This document shows, piece by piece, positions 51,476 to 60,445 of a stretch of DNA of 64,000 bases. The notes below the pieces were generated by a model, which was given only the letters and a program-made list of their open reading frames with translations, was not told the origin of the DNA and ran no database searches. Positions within the stretch are counted from its first letter, which is position 1. The number at the start of each line of letters is the position of its first letter. The stretch covers positions 1-64,000 of the forward strand of contig JBBDMW010000036.1 in NCBI GenBank assembly GCA_040878005.1, in the 5' to 3' direction. A program made the position numbers and the translations under genes. Source of the stretch: JBBDMW01 sp040878005. GTDB lineage: Bacteria > Chloroflexota > Dehalococcoidia > Lucifugimonadales > Lucifugimonadaceae.

Positions 51476-52657
51476 TTAACCGGGGAAAGCGAACTCCTCC
51501 AACCTGGCCTCGTCGATCTCCACCCCCAGGCCCGGCGTGTCAGTCAGTACAAATTCGCCGTTGACAGGGTCGTAAGGCTTCACCGTGATGGCATTTTTCA
51601 CAGCGTTCGCCTTGTGAGAATGCTCCATGATCAGGAAATTGGGTGTCGCGGCGGAGAACTCCACGGTCGCGGCAACGGAAAGGATGCCGCCTCCGCCCAC
51701 GTGTGGCGACACCGGGATGTTGTAAGTATCGGCCAGCGTGGCAATACGCTTACCTTCGGTGATGCCGGTTCGGGCAATGTCAGGCATGACCACGTCAAAC
51801 GCCCGCCGTTCGAACGACTCGCGCATCTCGTACCGCGTTCGGCTCCACTCGCCTATTGCGACCGCCATGTCGAGCGCCCTGGCGATCTCCGCCTGCCCCT
51901 GTATGTCTTCCGGGACAGTGGGAGATTCCAGCCAGCGGACGTCAAGCGCCTCAAGGCGCCTGCCAAGCTCTATGGCGCCCACCACGCTATGGCGCATGTG
52001 CACGTCCACCATCAGCTCCACCGATGGCCCAACACGGTCACGAACCGCAGCAACGATGTCGGCCACACCATCGCGATCCACAAGAAGGTGAAGCTTTAGC
52101 GATTGATACCCCGCTGCCACGTGTTCAGCCGCTTCTTCCGCTACGAGCGCCGGGTCCGTCCCGCCCAGCCCTGCGTACAACCGAATCCTGTCTCGGTAGC
52201 GGCCACCGGCCAGTTTATGAATCGGCTTGCCGACAGCCTTGCCCACAACATCCCAGAGCGCCACATCCAACCCTGCAAGCGCGTCCACGTAAAACCCCGT
52301 CGGGTGGCCACGCTCTCTCATCGCGCCGTAGGCCCGCGTCCATATGGCCTCAATGTCGAAAGCATCGCGGCCCATCACGAGCGGTCTGACCAGGTCTTCA
52401 ACTATGGTCTTGGTAGTTCGTGGAGATACCGGAGACTGCGCCTCTCCCCATCCCACCAGCCCGTTCTCTGTCTGTAGCCGGACTACAGTAGTCTCATGAA
52501 ACTTGGAATAGACGGATGTGAACGCCGTCTTGTCGATGAAGTAGTCGCCGTAGTCCACTACAGGGGGCCGGTCCTCTTTGCCGTGCGATGATGAACCCTT
52601 GTCGACGTCGCTTCTTGACACTCTGATCGGATAGGCCCTGATGTCCGTGATCTTCAT
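51476..52657 (-). CDS. Enolase-superfamily mandelate-racemase-like enzyme
   Basis: 393-residue enzyme of the mandelate racemase branch. Barrel motifs are LKLHLL (K-x-H instead of K-x-K), MVDVHMRHS (Asp ligand), WLESPT (Glu), IGEWSR (Glu), MPDIART (Asp of dyad) and VSPHVGGGG (His). The His-Asp dyad and metal site look intact; the first-side base is altered. A 50-residue loop near the N-terminus (15-55, polar) is longer than usual. The ATG at 52657 follows GGGGATC. It sits downstream of the small barrel-like protein gene and upstream of the FGGY kinase, all on the minus strand, suggesting a sugar-acid route. Sugar acid unknown. Confidence 0.87.
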   Translation of the reverse strand: MKITDIRAYPIRVSRSDVDKGSSSHGKEDRPPVVDYGDYFIDKTAFTSVYSKFHETTVVRLQTENGLVGWGEAQSPVSPRTTKTIVEDLVRPLVMGRDAFDIEAIWTRAYGAMRERGHPTGFYVDALAGLDVALWDVVGKAVGKPIHKLAGGRYRDRIRLYAGLGGTDPALVAEEAAEHVAAGYQSLKLHLLVDRDGVADIVAAVRDRVGPSVELMVDVHMRHSVVGAIELGRRLEALDVRWLESPTVPEDIQGQAEIARALDMAVAIGEWSRTRYEMRESFERRAFDVVMPDIARTGITEGKRIATLADTYNIPVSPHVGGGGILSVAATVEFSAATPNFLIMEHSHKANAVKNAITVKPYDPVNGEFVLTDTPGLGVEIDEARLEEFAFPG

Positions 52658-52695
52658 ACTTGATCCCCAAGTTTCTCTGTATCCACCAGGTGCGG

Positions 52696-53019
52696 TTAAA
52701 TGTCCTGGTGTTTCTCTGGCGTAAGCATTTCGTAGAACTCTATCCAGTTCTCCTCTTGCAGTTCGCGCAGCTTCGCTCCAAACGCCCGTGCCTCAGCAGG
52801 AATCTCGTTGCCGCTGCGGTAAGGCGAATCAATCACCTCAGCGGTCCATTCCAGGTAGACGCGGTTGGAGTCTCCCGGCAGAGTTCCCCCGTTGAAATAG
52901 ACCTTTGGTGACTGCCTCTGCCCTGCTTTCTCATAGACTTCACCCATCTTTGCCACAAGAGTTGCAGCCTGCCGTGCTGTTCCGGATTTCACTTTCCATA
53001 CACGCCTGATGACGTACAT
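52696..53019 (-). CDS. Small dimeric alpha/beta-barrel-like hypothetical protein
   Basis: 107-residue protein beginning MYVIRRVWKVKSGTARQAAT, with alternating beta strands and helices and RVYLEWTAEVID in the middle, a pattern seen in ferredoxin-like dimeric barrel (ABM/NIPSNAP-like) proteins. No catalytic residues can be assigned. The ATG at 53019 follows GGGGG; a start at 53046 is less likely. It lies 38 bases before the enolase-superfamily gene and is probably co-transcribed. Confidence 0.65.
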   Translation of the reverse strand: MYVIRRVWKVKSGTARQAATLVAKMGEVYEKAGQRQSPKVYFNGGTLPGDSNRVYLEWTAEVIDSPYRSGNEIPAEARAFGAKLRELQEENWIEFYEMLTPEKHQDI

Positions 53020-53210
53020 TCGTGTCCCCCATATCGTAATGTTCACAGTGCTTCAAACAAGAGTCGGCAAAGGTTAACCGCTACACTGCGTCAGCACCAT
53101 ACACGTGCCAGCGGTGGGAAACCGGGCGCGAGGCTATGATGTAGGGAGCCAGCCGCGCTGCGGGACATACGGCCACGTGTCCGCGCGGACAGCAATGCCC
53201 GGAGGTGTCA

Positions 53211-54329
53211 ATGAGAATCGGCGTGCCCAAAGAGACTGCCCCGCACGAACGGCGGGTTGCCCTAGTACCAGAGACCGTCGCAAGACTGTCCAAGGCAGGG
53301 CATGAACTATTTATAGAGTCCGGTGCAGGTAACGAAGCGGGATTTCCCGACAGCCAGTTCGAGGAAGCAGGGGCCAAGACCGTTGATCATGGAACTGACG
53401 CAGCAGCGTCAGCCGAGATATTCGTACATGTGCAGCAGCCAGTGACCAGCGAAATTGATGCCCTTGAAAAGGGCGCCGTTGTCATAGGCCTGTTGAATGC
53501 TCGAACTGATCCATCGATTGTCACAGCGCTGGCGGGCGTTGGTGTGACAGCGTTGACCATGGAACTAGTCCCACGCATAGCCAGGGCTCAACGGCTGGAC
53601 GTGCTTTCATCGCAGGCTTCCGTGGCAGGCTACAAGGCAGCGCTGATAGCAGCCGGATCGATCGGCAAGTACTTTCCGATGATGATGACGGCTGCAGGCA
53701 CCATTCCGCCAGCCAAGGTGCTGGTACTCGGCGCGGGTGTTGCCGGATTGCAGGCCATCGCCACGGCGCGTAGGCTTGGCGCAGCAGTGGAGGCTTTCGA
53801 TGTACGCTCCGCGGCCGCCGAGCAGGTCCAGAGCCTTGGAGCAAAGTTCATCCAGCCACCTGAAGCACAGGACGCAGAAGCCGCAGGCGGATACGCCCGG
53901 GAGCAAACCGAAGAGGAACAACAGCTGCAGCGGGAATTTCTCAAGGACCACATCGCAGCATCGGACGTGGTGATAACAACTGCTGCCATACCGGGCCGCC
54001 CAGCTCCGCGCCTGGTGTTCTCTGACATGGTGTCCGCCATGCAGCCAGGCAGCGTGATAGTTGACCTGGCCGCAGAGACCGGCGGCAATTGCGAAGTCAC
54101 AAAGCCTGGTGAGGTTGTAGTACATGATGGCGTGCAGGTGCACGGCCCATTTAACGTGCCCAGTTCCATGCCCTACCATGCCAGCCAGCTCTACTCTCGG
54201 AACGTGGCAGCATTGTTCGATCTGATTATCGGCAAAGAAGGCAGGCTGAACATCGACTTTGATGACGAAGTGATCGATGCGATGTGCGTCGCACACGCCG
54301 GTCAGGCAAGGCAAGGGCTTGGCGAGTAG
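53211..54329 (+). CDS. pntA: NAD(P) transhydrogenase, alpha subunit (NAD-binding)
   Basis: 372-residue domain I subunit of the proton-translocating transhydrogenase. It begins MRIGVPKETAPHERRVALVPE (family start), with the NAD-binding loop VLVLGAGVAGLQAIATARRL and the conserved ERLDVLSSQASVAGYKA-like segment near 140. The ATG at 53211 follows GGAGG. The three-gene form (alpha1, alpha2, beta) is typical of many bacteria. The complex couples proton entry to NADPH formation from NADH. Confidence 0.94.
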   Translation: MRIGVPKETAPHERRVALVPETVARLSKAGHELFIESGAGNEAGFPDSQFEEAGAKTVDHGTDAAASAEIFVHVQQPVTSEIDALEKGAVVIGLLNARTDPSIVTALAGVGVTALTMELVPRIARAQRLDVLSSQASVAGYKAALIAAGSIGKYFPMMMTAAGTIPPAKVLVLGAGVAGLQAIATARRLGAAVEAFDVRSAAAEQVQSLGAKFIQPPEAQDAEAAGGYAREQTEEEQQLQREFLKDHIAASDVVITTAAIPGRPAPRLVFSDMVSAMQPGSVIVDLAAETGGNCEVTKPGEVVVHDGVQVHGPFNVPSSMPYHASQLYSRNVAALFDLIIGKEGRLNIDFDDEVIDAMCVAHAGQARQGLGE

Positions 54330-54370
54330 CATCCCTCAAGGCTGCCGCACGGAATGCTCAAGAGGTTCAC

Positions 54371-54667
54371 ATGATTGAGTCACTGCTCATATCGCTGACA
54401 ATTTTCGTACTGGCGATCTTCATCGGGTACGAAGTGATCACGAAGGTACCGCCCACACTTCATACGCCGCTGATGTCCGGCAGCAACGCCATATCAGGCA
54501 TCGTCATCCTCGGCGCGATCCTGGTCGCAGGACGTGAAGGCGGGACCATGGGGGCGATACTCGGCGTCGCCGCGGTCACACTCGCCACCATCAACGTGGT
54601 GGGCGGCTTCATGGTGACCGACCGAATGCTGCGCATGTTCCGCCGCAGTGACCAGGGGCGCCGCTAA
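54371..54667 (+). CDS. pntAB: NAD(P) transhydrogenase, membrane alpha-2 subunit
   Basis: 98-residue membrane subunit with three to four helices (LLISLTIFVLAIFIGYEVI, then SGIVILGAILVAG, LGVAAVTLATINVVGGF). TPLMSGSNAISG near residue 37 is a conserved transhydrogenase segment. It starts after AGAGG and ends one base before pntB begins. Confidence 0.93.
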   Translation: MIESLLISLTIFVLAIFIGYEVITKVPPTLHTPLMSGSNAISGIVILGAILVAGREGGTMGAILGVAAVTLATINVVGGFMVTDRMLRMFRRSDQGRR

Positions 54668-56071
54668 ATGGACACCGAGACGATCATCAACGTCACTAAT
54701 GCCGCATACATAGTCGCGGCAGCGCTATTCATCCTGGGATTGAAGCGGCTGGGATCTCCTGCAACCGCCCGCACCGGCAACATGATGTCAGCGTCCGCCA
54801 TGCTCATCGCTGTGGTGGTGACGCTCCTGGACAGGGGCATCGTTGACTTCACCTGGATCATCGCCGGAATGATTGCCGGCGCGTTGATCGGCGCAGTGCT
54901 AGCGCGCAAGGTGCAAATGACGGCGATGCCTCAGATGGTGGCGGTGTTCAACGGCTTCGGCGGCGCTGGGTCCGCAATTGTGGCAGCGGCAGAGCTGATC
55001 AGGCTCAACGACCTCGGCCTCGACGTAAACCCGGATGTATCAATCACAGTTATGGCATCCACCATCATTGGTGCGGTTACGCTCACCGGCAGCCTGATCG
55101 CCTTCGGCAAACTGCAGGGGTTTGTGCCAACTCGACCGGTGCTGCTGCCTGGACGAAACATCCTTAGCGGCGCCCTGCTGATTGCTGCACTCGCCCTTGC
55201 AGGGTGGCTTGTGGTGGAGCCAGACACAGAGTACGCGTTCGCCATCATGGCAGCCATCGCACTGCTGCTTGGTATCTTGCTGGTGATACCCATCGGCGGC
55301 GCCGACATGCCAGTGGTCATCGCATTGTTGAACTCGTATTCAGGCCTGGCAGCCGCTGCCACCGGGTTTGTGCTGGGCAATAACATGTTGATCATTGCAG
55401 GCGCCCTGGTGGGGGCGTCCGGGCTGATACTCACCCGCATAATGACCCGCGCCATGAATCGGTCTCTGGCGAACGTCATGCTCGGTGGCTTCGGTGCTAC
55501 GGCGACTGCGGGAGCGGGAGACGGCGGCGCTGATGACAGAGTTGTGCGGTCGGTGACCCCAGAGGACGCCGCAACCATACTGGGATACGCCCGCAGCGTG
55601 ATCTTTGTGCCCGGCTACGGCCTCGCGGTCGCACAGGCACAACACAATGTGCGAGAGCTGGCAGACTTGCTCAAGGCACGCGACATCGACGTGAAATACG
55701 CCATCCACCCGGTGGCAGGCCGCATGCCGGGCCACATGAACGTCCTGCTGGCAGAGGCAAACGTGCCATACGATGAGCTTCTGGACCTGGACCAGGTAAA
55801 CAACGAGTTCGAGCGAACAGACGTCGCCGTTGTGATCGGAGCAAATGACGTTACGAACCCGGCGGCGCGCACGGACACCAGCAGCCCCATATACGGCATG
55901 CCCATCCTTAACGTGGACCAGGCAGGCTCCGTACTGGTGCTGAAGCGGTCAATGGCTTCGGGCTTCGCCGGTGTGGAGAACGAGTTGTTCTACCTGGACA
56001 AGACGAATATGCTGTTCGGTGACGCCAAGAAGTCGGTGCAGTCACTGGTCAGTGAAATCAAGGAGCTTTAG
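54668..56071 (+). CDS. pntB: NAD(P) transhydrogenase, beta subunit (NADP-binding)
   Basis: 467-residue subunit with an N-terminal membrane domain of about eight helices and a C-terminal NADP-binding domain (about 285-467) with the GYGLAVAQAQ loop, VKYAIHPVAGRMPGHMNVLL and VVIGANDVTNPAAR. It abuts the preceding gene and completes the complex. It supplies or drains NADPH in step with the proton gradient; the neighbouring zwf/gnd cluster is the other main NADPH source. Confidence 0.95.
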   Translation: MDTETIINVTNAAYIVAAALFILGLKRLGSPATARTGNMMSASAMLIAVVVTLLDRGIVDFTWIIAGMIAGALIGAVLARKVQMTAMPQMVAVFNGFGGAGSAIVAAAELIRLNDLGLDVNPDVSITVMASTIIGAVTLTGSLIAFGKLQGFVPTRPVLLPGRNILSGALLIAALALAGWLVVEPDTEYAFAIMAAIALLLGILLVIPIGGADMPVVIALLNSYSGLAAAATGFVLGNNMLIIAGALVGASGLILTRIMTRAMNRSLANVMLGGFGATATAGAGDGGADDRVVRSVTPEDAATILGYARSVIFVPGYGLAVAQAQHNVRELADLLKARDIDVKYAIHPVAGRMPGHMNVLLAEANVPYDELLDLDQVNNEFERTDVAVVIGANDVTNPAARTDTSSPIYGMPILNVDQAGSVLVLKRSMASGFAGVENELFYLDKTNMLFGDAKKSVQSLVSEIKEL

Positions 56072-56425
56072 ACCGGACCGCTCAAAACAGATCACTTCCA
56101 CGGGCGGTTCGCCGAGTTGGTCCGGTACATCCGTGACCTGTATAGACGTTCGGCGGAAAGGCCCAAGAGCGGTCCTGTGCGCCGCGGCTCTGCTCTCCGT
56201 CCAGGTTGTGGAGTTGAGCGCACACGAATCGCCGAAGACGCTCGTGGGCATCTACATGTTGAATGCCAGTGCCAAGCACGTCGGCAATGCGCCGCAGATT
56301 ACGCAGTGACTAACCTGAGGCGCATTGGATTCATAACCTGTCGCGGTGGAAATTCGTTGACAAGCAACGCAGCACCCGGCTTCCGTTGATCCGCCAGGCG
56401 CCAACATCCTATAGGCCAGCCTGCC
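56072..56425. other. Intergenic region, no gene seen
   Basis: 354 bases between convergent genes. An 8-base inverted repeat ACCGGACC/GGTCCGGT (56072-56079, 56119-56126) with a 39-base loop begins right at the pntB stop and may end that transcript. Nothing else is recognised. Confidence 0.45.
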
Positions 56426-57184
56426 TTACGCTTCCACCGGCGGCTTGTTCCAAAGACCTTCGAGGTGGTAGCGCGGCTGCCAGCCTAGGATTCGCTTGAT
56501 CTTCTCATTGCGGAACTTACGGTGAGGCAGGTCAGCGAAGACGAAGAACGTCTCGCATCGTGACGGCAGTTTCGCAAGCTCCACCTCCAAAGCACAGCGA
56601 ACCGCCTCACCCGCGTCCGGCCAGGCGATGCTGTATGGCGTCAGGTCGTTGGCAAAGACCGGCTTGCCCTCCGGGCCGCCGAGCGTGTCAGGACGCTTAA
56701 GGTTGTAGTACAAGAGCGTCTGCAAATATATGTCATGCCGTTCGCTAAAAACCCGGCAGATCTCCTGGCCCAGCGCCTTGCTCAGGGCATACAGCCTGGT
56801 CCCCGGCTGTGGCGGCATATCCGGATTCAGGTCGAAGTCCCAGTTCTCGAATTGCGGACCAGCCAACTGGAAATGGGGGCCGGTGTTGATAATCCTGCGA
56901 ATGCCGTGAGTGCGCGCCGCAGTCATCATGTTGTAGTTGCCGCGCGTGTTGACATCGAAGGCCAGTTTTCGGTCAGGTCTCAACACGGACAGGTTGATGA
57001 TCGCGTCCATTCCCTCGGCCGCCCGGACAACCCCGTCCAGGTCGGAAGCGTCAAGCTGCACGAACTCATGCCGGTCGTCTGACGGCTTGTTGATGTCAGT
57101 GACCCTAAGGTAGTGGCGACCGTCAAGTGCCTTCACGACCCACGGACCGAGCATTCCGTTTCCGCCAAGAATCAGTACCTTCAT
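56426..57184 (-). CDS. NAD-dependent epimerase/dehydratase (extended SDR)
   Basis: 252-residue extended short-chain dehydrogenase of the NDP-sugar epimerase/uronate dehydrogenase type. It begins MKVLILGGNGMLGPWVV (GGxGxxG loop) and keeps the catalytic Tyr-Lys pair in YALSKALGQE. The C-terminus is shorter than full epimerases. The ATG overlaps the stop of the preceding epimerase-like gene (ATGA), so the two are coupled. Confidence 0.87.
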   Translation of the reverse strand: MKVLILGGNGMLGPWVVKALDGRHYLRVTDINKPSDDRHEFVQLDASDLDGVVRAAEGMDAIINLSVLRPDRKLAFDVNTRGNYNMMTAARTHGIRRIINTGPHFQLAGPQFENWDFDLNPDMPPQPGTRLYALSKALGQEICRVFSERHDIYLQTLLYYNLKRPDTLGGPEGKPVFANDLTPYSIAWPDAGEAVRCALEVELAKLPSRCETFFVFADLPHRKFRNEKIKRILGWQPRYHLEGLWNKPPVEA

Positions 57185-57882
57185 CGTGCAGCACCTTGTG
57201 TTTCCGTCTCAGGGTAGGAGAGCAGCTTTTGCGCAGCGTGCATCAGGAAGCGTTGGCCTGGCCGCGGCGACTGGAGATGTATGTCCTGCCACTGCTCGAT
57301 TTCTGCTGTCAGGGCAGAGCGAATGGCGGCGACAACGTCATCAGATGCGACAGCCGCGGTCTCGCCAGATGCCACTGCATCGGAACGGTCTCCTTTCACA
57401 ATCGGAAACCCGAGCCGTAGAGTGGCAACCTTTAGCAAACCATCCCGAGCAACTTCCTTGCACGTTACTTCACCCAGGTGACACGCCAGCAGGACCGGGT
57501 CATCAGTGGGCGGAAGGCTCCGCCAGCGCTCTGTGACCGTGAGGTTCTCCTCGTAATCTTGGAGGAGTCTAAGAGTGCTTATGTAGATGCATCGTTCAAC
57601 ACCGGCAGCGGACGCCGCAAGGAGCAGGTTGTATGTGCGCCGTGTGTGGTAGTCAATCAGAGCGGGAGCGCCGCCGTCCTGTCCTTCGTAACCGATATGG
57701 ACCACGGCATCCACACCGGCAACTATTTGGTCTGTCGCATCATCGTGCCCAAGATCGCATCCGGTTATGTCGCCGCTGGACGCCCCCGGGAGGTCAGTAA
57801 GCCTGAGGTCATGCCCTGGCCGAAGCCCTTCGGAAATAAGGCTGCCGATATCGGATGCAGCCGATGTAACCAGTACTCTCAA
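57181..57882 (-). CDS. Epimerase-like SDR protein lacking the Tyr-Lys pair
   Basis: 233-residue protein of the same extended SDR group as its neighbour. The nucleotide loop reads VTSAASDIGSLI, a weak variant of TGGxGxIG. Where YxxxK is expected the sequence is ACHLGEVTCKE, with neither Tyr nor Lys in place. It could be a regulatory partner of the downstream epimerase, a binder of NAD-sugar, or a decayed copy. A TTG start at 57882 has GAGGAA upstream; the longer frame to 58056 is unlike the fold. Confidence 0.75.
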   Translation of the reverse strand: MRVLVTSAASDIGSLISEGLRPGHDLRLTDLPGASSGDITGCDLGHDDATDQIVAGVDAVVHIGYEGQDGGAPALIDYHTRRTYNLLLAASAAGVERCIYISTLRLLQDYEENLTVTERWRSLPPTDDPVLLACHLGEVTCKEVARDGLLKVATLRLGFPIVKGDRSDAVASGETAAVASDDVVAAIRSALTAEIEQWQDIHLQSPRPGQRFLMHAAQKLLSYPETETQGAAR

Positions 57883-58101
57883 TAAGTCATTCCTCGCCTC
57901 ATCAGTGTCTTCACGAAGTGCTCCGACTCGCTTGTTGAAGGCTGTGCTGAGTCGTTCAGATGATACCCGGCGATGTGTCTGCCTGTCGCGCTTGATCGGT
58001 GATCTGGCCCGCGGCCCCAATGCGGCCCATCCACTCAGCCGAAAAGTTGCGCACATCTCGTTCCGCCATCGCAGCCTCTGCCCGGCTAGCAGTGTTCGAG
58101 A

Positions 58102-58350
58102 CTACCCAATAACCTCGAGCTCGTTCCGGGAGAAAGCCTTCCCAGTAGCCTTGTAGGCGTCCTCGGCGTTAACCACGTCCACGTAATACAGCGGTTCAAC
58201 GATGTAATCCGGGTCGCCATACAACGTGTCATGCTCTCCGAAGTCGATCACCCGGGCATGTCTCGCACGGCCCACCACTCCCGCAGCATCAATATGAGCG
58301 GAGCTCGGGTTGGTAACCCTCACTGTGCTGCCGTTTATGTCGCCTGTCAT
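58102..58350 (-). CDS. Small hypothetical protein
   Basis: 82-residue soluble protein with no known family. It has an N-terminal polar stretch and a middle ending DTLYGDPDYIVEPLYYVDVV. The start at 58350 has AGAGGA five bases upstream, supporting real translation. It is 220 bases upstream of the epimerase-like gene on the same strand and may share its transcript. Confidence 0.55.
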   Translation of the reverse strand: MTGDINGSTVRVTNPSSAHIDAAGVVGRARHARVIDFGEHDTLYGDPDYIVEPLYYVDVVNAEDAYKATGKAFSRNELEVIG

Positions 58351-58593
58351 TTGATCCTCTCTGGACGCCTGCGTAACGCGCAACTGCACTTCCGTGACCC
58401 CCACGGACATTGTGCAATGCCCTCCCAGATTTTACCGGCCTCGCCCGTCAGCATACAGGCGCAAATTTTCAGCACCATTTTGACAGCATTCATCATTGTC
58501 CGTTGCGGATCCTCTTGGCAATGGCACATGATGACGGTGTTAGACTGCCCCGGCCGGGCGCACCCTGTCAGTCCTGCAGGAAGTTGAGGATAC

Positions 58594-59301
58594 ATGCCTA
58601 CCGGTGAAGATAGAATTCGGCAGTTGGGCGCGCCGGTGGCCACTCAAAGCGCCGGTTCTGCCGGTTCAGCGCTGCGCCGTTCTGCCAGGCAAAGCCGCAA
58701 CATGAGCAGGGCCGAGATGTTCGAAAGTGCTGAACAGCACATCGAACGAATCCGCGCTTCAATGCTCACAAGAGTGGCAGATCTGGCGATTCACGCGAGG
58801 ATGAACTCCGCTGGCACAGCAGTCACCCTGCGTGACGCTACGCTGAGCATTCCAGAGGCAGAGCCTGCGGCCGCGGGTGCCCTGGGGTCTCCCCGTGTAC
58901 AGCGGGCGCCGTTCGATGTCGTAGCACACACCAGCGTGGAAGTGCGCACGCCGATCGACCGCTTTGGCTATTCTGGACGTTCACACTCGTTGTGGTTTTG
59001 CGACGCCCGCAAAGCTGGCGAGTACCGTTGGTACGAGACAGCCTTCATGCTGTCTCCCGGTTACAGGCGCCCGGAATGCGAGCCGTTTGCATTGCCGCCG
59101 GCAGAGGACGCAGCAGGGGCGCTCTCTGTGCTATTCGAGCGATGCGAAGCTGCCTTGCCCTTCAGCCCGATAGAGGGCGCCGGTCTCGGGGCGTTTATCG
59201 ACAAATGGCTGAACTACCTCGCAGATGCGGCGGAAGGCAACATGCGGAGGCCCGCGAAACTGCCTGAACGGGACCCAAAGAAAAGCTGGCGTCGCCACTA
59301 G
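58594..59301 (+). CDS. Hypothetical protein of unknown function
   Basis: 235-residue soluble protein. The N-terminal 40 residues are Arg/Ser/Ala-rich. A helix (about 43-70: FESAEQHIERIRASML) is followed by a beta-rich part with a pair of strands around SHSLWFCDARKAGEYRW and WYETAFMLSP, and a helical C-terminus with KWLNYLADAAEGN. There is no signal or membrane segment. The start has TTGAGGATA upstream. I recognise no family or catalytic motif. It stands alone on the plus strand. Confidence 0.6.
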   Translation: MPTGEDRIRQLGAPVATQSAGSAGSALRRSARQSRNMSRAEMFESAEQHIERIRASMLTRVADLAIHARMNSAGTAVTLRDATLSIPEAEPAAAGALGSPRVQRAPFDVVAHTSVEVRTPIDRFGYSGRSHSLWFCDARKAGEYRWYETAFMLSPGYRRPECEPFALPPAEDAAGALSVLFERCEAALPFSPIEGAGLGAFIDKWLNYLADAAEGNMRRPAKLPERDPKKSWRRH

Positions 59302-59378
59302 GTCAGCGAAGGTGGCCCTCAGACAACAGTAAAGTTTGGTTCGTGGCTTGAACTGGTCGGCCGTATAGCCGCTGACCA

Positions 59379-59690
59379 TCAATTCACGCTCTGGCAAAAC
59401 CGTTCGATCGCCACTCTAAAACGATCTCCGGCCGGGGCACGGAACCCTCGCAGGCTTATCACGCTGGTCGCCATCATCAGCCCTTCGGTCGCCATGGCGC
59501 CCGCCTTGTCCATGACCCTGTGCTCATATGAGCGCAGGAGGTCTTCGGTGCCTTCTTCACTCAGCTTGAAGGTCACGCCGACCTTCACCGTGGCAACAGC
59601 TCCGGTTGAACCAGCCAGCGGCAATGTGGTTGTGTTGATTCGGCGCAGATCCATGCGCCGAAGCGTAATTTTGGCCAGTGTGCTCATCAT
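59379..59690 (-). CDS. Small hypothetical protein, doubtful start
   Basis: 103-residue frame rich in Thr, Ala and Met; LRSYEHRVMDKAGAMATEGL may form a helix. No ribosome site supports either ATG at 59690 or a longer GTG start at 59795. No family is recognised. It could be non-coding. Confidence 0.35.
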   Translation of the reverse strand: MMSTLAKITLRRMDLRRINTTTLPLAGSTGAVATVKVGVTFKLSEEGTEDLLRSYEHRVMDKAGAMATEGLMMATSVISLRGFRAPAGDRFRVAIERFCQSVN

Positions 59691-59812
59691 GGGTGCCGCC
59701 ACCAATAGGCTGTTGCATGCTAACCGCCTTATTTTTGGAGGCGCCTGCAGCCCGAGCCGCCAGTAAGCCCACCTGGAAGTGAGCGCCACCCTCACCGTGC
59801 ATCCAGGAAAAA

Positions 59813-59998
59813 TTAGGTCGCGTTGCTCCCGAACCCATCGGTGAGGAACCAGACCAGGGCCAGGATGATAGCGAGTACCAGGACCACGCTCAGGCCGCCG
59901 ATCACCATGGTGGCCAGGCCCTTTTGTTCGGGATCCTGCCGCGGCTGACCTGGCCCGGGATCCGGCCCAGGTTCCGGAGGATCGTTGTCGTGACGCAT
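59813..59998 (-). CDS. Small single-pass membrane protein
   Basis: 61-residue protein: a Pro/Asp/Gly-rich N-terminal half (PPEPGPDPGPGQP) and one C-terminal transmembrane helix (MVIGGLSVVLVLAIILALVW). AAGGAAAGGATCTGAT before the start is a good ribosome site. Its layout is like that of DUF6480 proteins, but the match is only of shape. Function unknown. Confidence 0.6.
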   Translation of the reverse strand: MRHDNDPPEPGPDPGPGQPRQDPEQKGLATMVIGGLSVVLVLAIILALVWFLTDGFGSNAT

Positions 59999-60445
59999 AT
60001 CAGATCCTTTCCTTTTAGCAGGGGGTGCGGGCCAAAACGCGCAACCGCCCCGTGCCATCTGCTCCATTGGCCGGGGCGGTGCAGGCGCCGTGCTGTAGAG
60101 GGAGACCCGGCACCAGTATCTTGACTGGCGCGGCCCCGGAAACCACCACGCGCCCCCGGTAAAATGTCGGGCCAGGCAAGACACGGCAAGGATAGGCGCG
60201 TAATCATCGCGGTCCACCGTGGAAAAGTATGAACCGTCCTCACCCGGATGGCGGCTTTTCACCGGCCTTGGACCAGCCGGGGAGCAACGCCAGTCTGCCA
60301 GTTCAGGTATGGACGAGAGCCACATCCTGCACGGGTCAACGGACCTGGGTCATCACAGCCATCGAAAAAGCTGCGGGGGGGGGGGGGGGGNNNNNNNNNN
60401 ACCGGCCTCACCCCGTCAACGCCAACCTATGTGCCGCCGTTCAAC
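59999..60445. other. Region around the assembly gap, no gene seen
   Basis: 447 bases with no supported gene apart from the flanking ends; it includes the poly-G run and Ns at 60375-60400, so sequence here may be wrong or missing. Confidence 0.5.
60375..60400. other. Poly-G run and 10-N scaffold gap
   Basis: Sixteen G residues (60375-60390) followed by ten Ns (60391-60400). This is a draft-assembly join; long G runs next to Ns are typical of low-signal read ends. True distance between the flanks is unknown. Confidence 0.9.

Noticed and set aside
58357..58643. 98-residue minus-strand frame overlapping the 58594 gene start
   Set aside because: No ribosome site or family similarity; it overlaps the better supported genes at 58350 and 58594.
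60375..60390. Poly-G run as a regulatory G-quadruplex or phase-variable tract
   Set aside because: It abuts an N gap, so a read-end or assembly artefact is the simplest explanation.
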